Source of the DNA: an uncultured Eubacteriales bacterium
Lineage (GTDB): Bacteria > Bacillota > Clostridia > Oscillospirales > Acutalibacteraceae
Length of the DNA: 5,134 nt
Direction of reading: 5' to 3'
Assembly (NCBI GenBank): GCA_900320415.1
Contig: ONSE01000148.1
Location: 1 to 5,134, forward strand
Part shown: positions 5,028 through 5,134 of the stretch, piece after piece
Layout: the number at the start of each line of letters is the position of its first letter
Numbering within the stretch: position 1 is the stretch's first letter
Translations under genes and position numbers: made by a program
Notes under the pieces: model-generated
Database searches by the model: none
Told to the model about the DNA's origin: nothing
The model's input: the letters and a program-made list of their open reading frames with translations, nothing else

Positions 5028-5134
5028 AGGTAAACTGTGTGGACATTTCCACCTGGAACACGGGTGTGAACTACCGCGCCGTCCGCTCCGACGGCATCAT
5101 CGCGGCGATTCTCCGCGCGGGCTACGGGCGTGAA
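5024..5134 (+). CDS. GH25 lysozyme (endolysin), N-terminal part only
   Basis: Only the first 37 codons are in the window, and the gene runs off the right edge. They read MKVNCVDISTWNTGVNYRAV followed by a segment ending ILRAGYGRE. This fits the start of glycoside hydrolase family 25 (Chalaropsis/Cpl-1-type muramidase), whose first strand carries a conserved DIS/DVS and whose second strand ends in RAGYG. D7 would be the conserved first-strand aspartate; the catalytic acidic pair lies beyond the window. The family cleaves the MurNAc-GlcNAc bond of peptidoglycan. No signal peptide precedes the domain, which fits release through the holin. The TTG start overlaps the holin TGA by four bases (TTGA) and has an ideal AGGAGG, so the two genes are translationally coupled. 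The total length and any cell-wall-binding domain cannot be seen. Confidence 0.87.
   Translation, partial: MKVNCVDISTWNTGVNYRAVRSDGIIAAILRAGYGRE

Overview
The window looks like a chromosome segment from a low-GC-phylum but GC-rich-coding Firmicute of the class Clostridia, probably near the Oscillospiraceae/Ruminococcaceae. This rests on strong AGGAGG-type ribosome sites, sigma-A promoters with extended -10 boxes, AT-rich spacers between GC-rich genes, a nifS-nifU iron-sulfur pair, a DUF1846 protein, a membrane-anchored C39-like peptidase, and a holin followed by a GH25 lysozyme. The taxonomic call is inference from gene content; there is no rRNA or marker gene to fix it.

Left half (1-3280, all genes on the minus strand). 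Reading in the direction of transcription, nifS (cysteine desulfurase) and nifU (Fe-S scaffold) form a tight two-gene operon with one base between them, closed by a hairpin terminator that overlaps the nifU stop. A separate promoter then drives a DUF1846/UPF0371 protein of unknown function, which ends at a strong, near-symmetrical terminator at the window edge. NifS would pull sulfur from cysteine and pass it to NifU, where Fe-S clusters are assembled.

Middle (3281-3476). This is a compact divergent control region between nifS (minus) and the C39-like peptidase gene (plus). It holds a sigma-A promoter for each gene and three dyad-symmetric sequences. One closely resembles the type 1 IscR (Rrf2-family) operator, although no iscR gene lies next to the operon in this window.

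Right half (3477-5134, all plus strand). The peptidase gene encodes an N-terminal membrane anchor, a flexible linker and a papain-like C39 domain. Between its stop codon and its terminator sits a 60-bp sequence with perfect 10-bp terminal inverted repeats and a 4-bp ATAA duplication that includes the stop codon, which looks like a very small MITE insertion. After the terminator comes a probable promoter, a leader of about 120 nt with two hairpins, a Holin_4-family holin gene, and the start of a GH25 lysozyme gene overlapping the holin stop. Holin plus lysozyme is a phage-type lysis pair, but no other phage gene is visible.

No tRNA, rRNA, CRISPR array or full-size insertion sequence was seen. 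The core genes are ordinary; the points most worth checking are the divergent control region, the MITE-like insertion and the structured leader of the lysis cassette.
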